Assembly: GCA_025359105.1 (NCBI GenBank)
Contig: JANYHK010000047.1
Span: 17,550-81,549, forward strand
Direction of reading: 5' to 3'
Source of the DNA: Myxococcales bacterium
Lineage (GTDB): Bacteria; Myxococcota_A; Polyangia; Polyangiales; Polyangiaceae
DNA: 64,000 bases
In this document: positions 59,703-64,000 of the stretch, one piece after another
Numbering within the stretch: the stretch's first letter is position 1
How the letters are laid out: each line of letters opens with the position of its first letter
The notes under the pieces: generated by a model
The model's input: the letters and a program-made list of their open reading frames with translations, nothing else
The model's database searches: none
What the model was told of the DNA's origin: nothing
Program-made: the position numbers and the translations under genes

Positions 59703-61493
59703 ATGCATCTCCGCCATATCGTTGGGCTCCTCGCCGTCGTGGCCGCTTGTGGAGCGCCGCCCGCGCCGACCGGGCCTGCCCCCGCGTCGCGCGCCGCCGG
59801 CGCACCCGTGCCCGAAAAGACGGCCGTGGCATTCGACGCGCGCCTTCCCCCGGCGTGGCCCTACCGCACGCCCGTCGTCGTGAAGGGGACGCGCGGGATG
59901 GTCGTGAGCGACAACGCGATCTCGTCGAAGGTCGGGCGCGACGTGCTCGCGGCGGGCGGCAATGCGGCCGACGCGGCGGTCGCGACGGCATTTGCGCTCG
60001 CCGTCGCGTACCCGACGGCCGGCAACCTCGGAGGCGGCGGCTTCGCGGTCACACGCATGGGCACCGAGGTGCGCGCCCTCGACTTCCGGGAGACCGCGCC
60101 GGCGGGCGCGTCGCGGGACATGTACCTCGACGCGAGCGGGAAGATGAGCCCCGCTGCGCGTGAAGGCATCCGCTCCGCCGGCACGCCGGGGAGCGTCGCG
60201 GGCCTGTGGGAACTCTACCACGCGCTCGGCTCCAAGAAGCTGACCTGGGGCGATCTGATCGCGCCCGCCATCGCGCTCGCCGAGCAAGGCTTCGTCGTCG
60301 ACGAGGGTTTCGCCGAGACGTTCAAGTTCGCCGGCGATCGGATGAAGAAGCACCCGGTGTCGGCCGCGCTCTTCTTCCCGAACGGCGAGCTCCCGATGAA
60401 GGGCACGATCTTCCGCAACCCCGATCTGGGCGCGGTCCTTCGTCGAATCGTCGAAAACGGGACCGCCGGTTTTTACGACGGCGCCACCGCCGCGGCCATC
60501 GTCGCGCAAATGCAGAGCGAGGGGGGCCTCATCACCGCGGCCGATCTCAAGGCGTACAAGGCCAAGTGGCGGACGCCGCTGGAGCTCACCTACCGCGGCT
60601 ACCGCATCACTGCGATGCCGCCGCCGTCGTCGGGCGGGGTGACCCTCGCGATGATCTGCCACATCCTCGAGGGCTACGATCTGCGCAAGCTCGGCTGGGA
60701 GTCGCCGGAGGAGCTCCACGTCGTGTTCGAGGCGATGCGCCGCTCGTACGCCGCGCGCAACGCAAAGCTCGGCGATCCCGACTTCGTGCAGATGCCGCTG
60801 GCCGAGCTGCTCGGCGAGCCCTGGGCGAAGGCACAGCGCGCGACGATTCAGCCCGATCGCGCGACACCCTCGGCCGACATCCCGAGCGCCGGTCCGGCGA
60901 GCGCGAGCGGCCCGCACACGACGCACTTCTCGGTCGTCGACGGTGACGGCAACGCCGTCGCGCTCACGACCACGCTCAACTGGTTTTACGGCTCCGGCAT
61001 CACGGTGAAGGGGGCGGGCTTCGTCCTCAACAACGAGATGGACGATTTCGCGTCGGTGCCCGGCACCGCGAACGGCTACGGCCTCGTGCAGGGCGAGGCG
61101 AACGCCATCGCGCCGAACAAGCGGATGCTCTCGTCGATGGCGCCCACGATCGTGACCGGCCCGGACGGCAAGGTGATCCTCGTCGCGGGAGGCGCCGGCG
61201 GGCCGACGATCATCACGACGGTTTTCCAGCAACTGTCGAACGTGCTCGATTTCGGCCTCGACGTGGGCAGCGCCGTCGCCGCCCCGCGCTTTCACATGCA
61301 GCACCTGCCCGACGTCGTCAGCTACGAGAAGGACGGCCTCGTGGAGGCGACGGGCAAGCGTCTCGAGGCGATGGGCTACACGCTGAAGGAGCGCGGCCAC
61401 ATCGCGACGGCGCCCGCCATCGGACGCGTGGGCGCAGAGTGGTTCGGCGCGCCCGAGCCGCGCCGCCTCGGGACGGGGGCATCGGCGCCTTAG
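59703..61493 (+). CDS. ggt: Gamma-glutamyltransferase lipoprotein
   Basis: A 596-aa gamma-glutamyltransferase that cleaves glutathione and other gamma-glutamyl bonds outside the cell. The signal ends at GLLAVVAAC. Early motifs are GGNAADAAVATAFALAVAYP and GNLGGGGFAV. The autoprocessing nucleophile lies in GPHTTHFSVVD (Thr406). Downstream are NNEMDDFA and MLSSMAPTIV, which form the substrate pocket. The large and small subunits are made by self-cleavage before Thr406. A glutathione S-transferase gene follows, about 100 bp away. Confidence 0.96.
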   Translation: MHLRHIVGLLAVVAACGAPPAPTGPAPASRAAGAPVPEKTAVAFDARLPPAWPYRTPVVVKGTRGMVVSDNAISSKVGRDVLAAGGNAADAAVATAFALAVAYPTAGNLGGGGFAVTRMGTEVRALDFRETAPAGASRDMYLDASGKMSPAAREGIRSAGTPGSVAGLWELYHALGSKKLTWGDLIAPAIALAEQGFVVDEGFAETFKFAGDRMKKHPVSAALFFPNGELPMKGTIFRNPDLGAVLRRIVENGTAGFYDGATAAAIVAQMQSEGGLITAADLKAYKAKWRTPLELTYRGYRITAMPPPSSGGVTLAMICHILEGYDLRKLGWESPEELHVVFEAMRRSYAARNAKLGDPDFVQMPLAELLGEPWAKAQRATIQPDRATPSADIPSAGPASASGPHTTHFSVVDGDGNAVALTTTLNWFYGSGITVKGAGFVLNNEMDDFASVPGTANGYGLVQGEANAIAPNKRMLSSMAPTIVTGPDGKVILVAGGAGGPTIITTVFQQLSNVLDFGLDVGSAVAAPRFHMQHLPDVVSYEKDGLVEATGKRLEAMGYTLKERGHIATAPAIGRVGAEWFGAPEPRRLGTGASAP

Positions 61494-61597
61494 GTGAGAT
61501 TTCTCGGGGGCCCGCGCGTCTGTGTGCGTTGACCTCGTCTCCGCGTCCCCGCATCATCGTCCGCCCCGGATTGAAACGGAACCCAAGGAGCGATGCG

Positions 61598-62218
61598 ATG
61601 AGCCTCACATTCTACTACGCGCCCATGTCGACGGCCTCGATCACGCAGCTCGTCCTGGCGGAGCTCGACGTCCCGTTCGAGGGGGTCAAGCTCGACATCC
61701 AGAAGGGCGAGACCAAGAAGCCGGACTTCGTGAAGCTCAACCCCAACGCCAAGATCCCGACGATCGTCCACGACGGCGCGGTGATCTGGGAGTCGGCCGC
61801 GATCACGATGTACCTCGGCGAGACGTTCGGCGTCGACAAGGGCCTCTACCCGGCGCCTGGCCCGAAGCGCGGCGACGCGATGAAGTGGATCGTCTGGACG
61901 AACGTGACCTTCGGCGACGCCGTCGGGCGCTGGACGCGCAACACGACGAGCTGGTACCCGGCCGAGCAGCAGAACGCGAAGGCTGGCGAGGCCGGGCTCG
62001 CGGACGTGCACAATTGCCTCCGGATCCTCGACGACGCGCTCGACGGAAAGCAGTTCCTGCTCGGCAGCGACTACACCCTCGCCGACACGCACACGAACTC
62101 GTTCGTCGACTGGCTCCGCCACATGAAGATGGACCTCTCCAAGTACGCGCACCTCACCGCTTGGGGTCAGCGCTGCGCCGCGCGTCCGGCGTACCTGAAG
62201 GTGATGTCGGGCGCCTGA
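61598..62218 (+). CDS. Glutathione S-transferase family protein
   Basis: A 206-aa glutathione S-transferase. The thioredoxin-fold N-terminal domain shows LTFYYAPMSTASITQLVLAE, KLNPNAKIPTIVHDGAVIWE (the cis-Pro loop) and ESAAITMYLGE (the Ser that binds glutathione). The helical C-domain has ADVHNCLRILDDALDGKQFL and GSDYTLADTHTNSFVDWLRH. It conjugates glutathione to electrophiles in the cytoplasm. AAGGAG lies 7 bp before the ATG. Confidence 0.93.
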   Translation: MSLTFYYAPMSTASITQLVLAELDVPFEGVKLDIQKGETKKPDFVKLNPNAKIPTIVHDGAVIWESAAITMYLGETFGVDKGLYPAPGPKRGDAMKWIVWTNVTFGDAVGRWTRNTTSWYPAEQQNAKAGEAGLADVHNCLRILDDALDGKQFLLGSDYTLADTHTNSFVDWLRHMKMDLSKYAHLTAWGQRCAARPAYLKVMSGA

Positions 62219-62257
62219 GAAAGACCGTCTGCCGTGGCGCTGGCACGCTCCGGCGCC

Positions 62258-62449
62258 TCAGTAGTGGGGCGGAGGCTCGTTGTTCGGCGCGTCTTCGCCG
62301 AGCGCGGCGACGCGGAGCCTCAGGGCGGCGATCTCCTTCGTGAGACTCTCGAGGGCTCGGGATTGCTCGGCGACGACGTCGCTCAGCTCCTCGAGCAAGC
62401 GCTGCTGGTGCGTGTAACGGATCTCGAGCTCGACGATGCGGGGGTCCAT
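62258..62449 (-). CDS. slyX: SlyX-family protein
   Basis: A 63-aa SlyX homologue: VELEIRYTHQQRLLEELSDV, then VAEQSRALESLTKEIAALRL, with the Pro-rich C-terminal tail EPPPHY. The whole is a short coiled coil, as in the family. AGAGGG lies about 7 bp before the ATG. Function in bacteria is not known. Confidence 0.92.
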   Translation of the reverse strand: MDPRIVELEIRYTHQQRLLEELSDVVAEQSRALESLTKEIAALRLRVAALGEDAPNNEPPPHY

Positions 62450-62487
62450 GACGTCCCTCTTCTATCACTGCCCGCCGCCGCTGCGGG

Positions 62488-64000
62488 TCAGCCGATGCGC
62501 GTGGCGATACGCTCCTCGAGCATCGGCTCGGCGGCGGCCCCCGGCACGCTCTTGCGGACGTACAGCGCAGGCAGGAGGCCCAGCGTCAGCAGGGTCGCCG
62601 ATACGAGGCCGCCCATCACGACGGTGGCGAGCGGCCTCTGCACCTCGGCGCCGGTTCCCGTCGCGATCGCCATCGGCAAAAATCCGAGCGAAGCCACCAC
62701 CGCCGTCGTCAGCACCGGCCTCAGCCGCTCTTGCGCCGCGCGCAGGGCCGCCTCGCGGGACGACGCGCCGCCTATCTCCAGCCGCCGCGCCGATGAGACG
62801 AGCACGACGCCGTTCAGGGTCGCAACGCCGAAGAGCGCGACGAAGCCCACGGCCGCCGAGATCGAGAACGGCAGGCCGCGCGACGCGAGCGCGAGGATCC
62901 CGCCCGTCGCGGCGACCGGGATGTTGAGGAAGATGAGCAGGGCGGGGCGCGCGTCGCCGAACGTGAGGTAGAGGAGAACGAAGATGACGCCGAGGGTGGC
63001 CGGCACGATGACCGCGAAGCGCACGGCGGCATGGACGAGGTTTTCGTACTGGCCGCTCATCGTGAAGTAGTAGCCGGGGGGGAGCTTCTTCTCCGACAGA
63101 CGCCGATCGAGCTCTTGCACGAACGAGCCGAGATCGCGCCCGCGGACGTTGGCCTCGACCAGGACGCGTCGCCGAGCGCCTTCGCGACTGATCTGCGCTG
63201 GTCCCTCGTCGACGACGATGTCACACGCGTCGCCGAGCGGCACCACGCGCCCCTCGCCGAAGGTGAGGGGCATCGCGGCGAGATCCGCGGCGCTCGCGCC
63301 GGGCGGGACGTCGACGCGCACCGCCACGTCGAAGCGCCGTTCCCCTTCGACCAGGGTGCCGACGTGGCGCCCGGCGCGGATCGCCTCGACCGCGGCGCGC
63401 ACCTCCTCGGCCCGGACGCCGAGCCGGCCCATCTTCGCGGGGCTCATGCGGATCGTCGCCATCGGCAGGCCGCTCGTCGGCTCGACACGCACGTCCACGG
63501 CGCCGGCGACGCTCGAGGTCGTCTGCGCAAACTCGTGGGCGAGGCGCGTGAGGGTCGCCATGTCCTCGCCGAAGACCTTCACGCCGACGTCGCTCTTCAT
63601 TCCGCCCAGGAGCTCTTGCACGCGCATCTCGATCGGCTGGGTGAAGCTGTAGGTGAATCCCGGTAGTCCATCGAGCACGGCACGGATCTTTTCGATCAGC
63701 GCGTCTTTGTTGCGGACCTTCCACTCGGCCTGCGGTTTCAACACCAGGAACGTATCGGTCTGGTTCAATCCCATCGGATCAAGCCCGATCTCGTCGGAGC
63801 CGGCGCGCGCCACGATGCCGGTAATCTCCGGCACGTTGGTCATCAGGGCATGCTGGATGCGCAGGTCGAGCGCCGAAGTCTGTTCGAGGCTGACCGAAGG
63901 CAGCTTTTCGATGCCGACGATGATGTCGCCTTCGTCCATGGTCGGCATGAAGGTCTTGCCGACTTGCGTGTAGACGCCAGCAGCGAGTAGCAACATGACG
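62488..64000 (-). CDS. Heavy-metal efflux RND permease, C-terminal part (CusA/CzcA family)
   Basis: The C-terminal 500 residues of a heavy-metal RND pump; the 5' end lies beyond the window. The periplasmic pore regions are visible in FMPTMDEGDIIVGIEKLPSV, ETDTFLVLKP-like GLNQTDTFLVLKPQAEWKVR and PIEMRVQELLGGMKSDVGVK. Membrane segments follow (FAVIVPATLGVIFVLLYL, AAVGFVALFGVATLNGVVLV, PLATVVMGGLVSATLLTLGL). The family exports Cu, Ag, Zn, Co or Cd; the metal cannot be told without the first half. Confidence 0.94.
   Translation of the reverse strand, partial: VMLLLAAGVYTQVGKTFMPTMDEGDIIVGIEKLPSVSLEQTSALDLRIQHALMTNVPEITGIVARAGSDEIGLDPMGLNQTDTFLVLKPQAEWKVRNKDALIEKIRAVLDGLPGFTYSFTQPIEMRVQELLGGMKSDVGVKVFGEDMATLTRLAHEFAQTTSSVAGAVDVRVEPTSGLPMATIRMSPAKMGRLGVRAEEVRAAVEAIRAGRHVGTLVEGERRFDVAVRVDVPPGASAADLAAMPLTFGEGRVVPLGDACDIVVDEGPAQISREGARRRVLVEANVRGRDLGSFVQELDRRLSEKKLPPGYYFTMSGQYENLVHAAVRFAVIVPATLGVIFVLLYLTFGDARPALLIFLNIPVAATGGILALASRGLPFSISAAVGFVALFGVATLNGVVLVSSARRLEIGGASSREAALRAAQERLRPVLTTAVVASLGFLPMAIATGTGAEVQRPLATVVMGGLVSATLLTLGLLPALYVRKSVPGAAAEPMLEERIATRIG

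Noticed and set aside
63650..64000. Apparent shift in base composition near the end of the RND pump gene
   Set aside because: The stretch is short and codes for highly conserved residues; no boundary or repeat supports transfer.

Overview
This 64 kb window comes from a high-GC bacterial chromosome. Many features point to a predatory or soil Myxococcota lineage, most likely Polyangiales-like: Hanks-type Ser/Thr kinases, an FHA-sigma54 activator, a TPR-PEGA protein, and many secreted lipoproteins with Asp/Ala/Gly-rich linkers and Cys-rich repeats. The gamma-proteobacterial-type PBP1C/alpha-2-macroglobulin pair is also present. The taxonomic call is inference from gene content; there is no rRNA or other marker gene here.

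Layout. 1-4.5 kb: 5' part of a PcnB-type nucleotidyltransferase, a soluble Ser/Thr kinase, dnaK with a clear terminator, and tRNA-Arg(CCG). 4.5-8.0 kb: a serine-recombinase remnant abutting the tRNA 3' end, an ECF42 sigma factor with its DGPF/YCII partner, then a divergent HxlR regulator and SRPBCC-TfoX pair sharing a palindromic operator region. 8.2-15.4 kb: secreted lipoproteins and a signalling locus (kinase, TPR-PEGA protein and lipoprotein in one operon, divergent from an FHA-sigma54 activator). 15.4-19.5 kb: small lipoproteins, an internally deleted Gfo/Idh/MocA gene and decayed fragments. A palindromic repeat with GAGGTAAC/GTTACCTC arms recurs between 10.5 and 18.8 kb.

19.5-24 kb: a YihY/BrkB membrane protein, then an IS21-family element of 2.6 kb. 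Its ends, 23-bp multiple terminal repeats and 8-bp target duplication are visible. It splits a SAM-methyltransferase gene, and exact excision would restore a 238-codon frame. Its istA carries a single-base frameshift. 24-35 kb: lipoprotein enzymes (methyltransferase, lysyl-oxidase-like, class III extradiol dioxygenase, M13 peptidase), a VOC protein, a solitary LanM dehydratase-like protein and a DTW-domain tRNA modifier.

35-46 kb: a co-directional set of a small secreted protein, a 948-aa secreted protein and a membrane-anchored protein resembling the N-terminal module of large lipid transfer proteins. After these come a lipoprotein cyclophilin, an acyl-CoA synthetase, a membrane protein and a papain-like lipoprotein. 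46-59 kb: an amidohydrolase pseudogene, pbpC, a 2027-aa thioester alpha-2-macroglobulin and a VanW-containing pair. 59-64 kb: gamma-glutamyltransferase, glutathione S-transferase, SlyX and the 3' part of a heavy-metal RND pump.

The dominant theme is the cell envelope: roughly twenty genes encode lipoproteins or secreted proteins. Two regions look least described: the lipid-transfer-like gene with its translationally coupled 948-aa partner (35.7-40.5 kb), and the solitary LanM-N-like gene (28.8-30.1 kb). All family calls rest on motifs read by eye; no database search was run.
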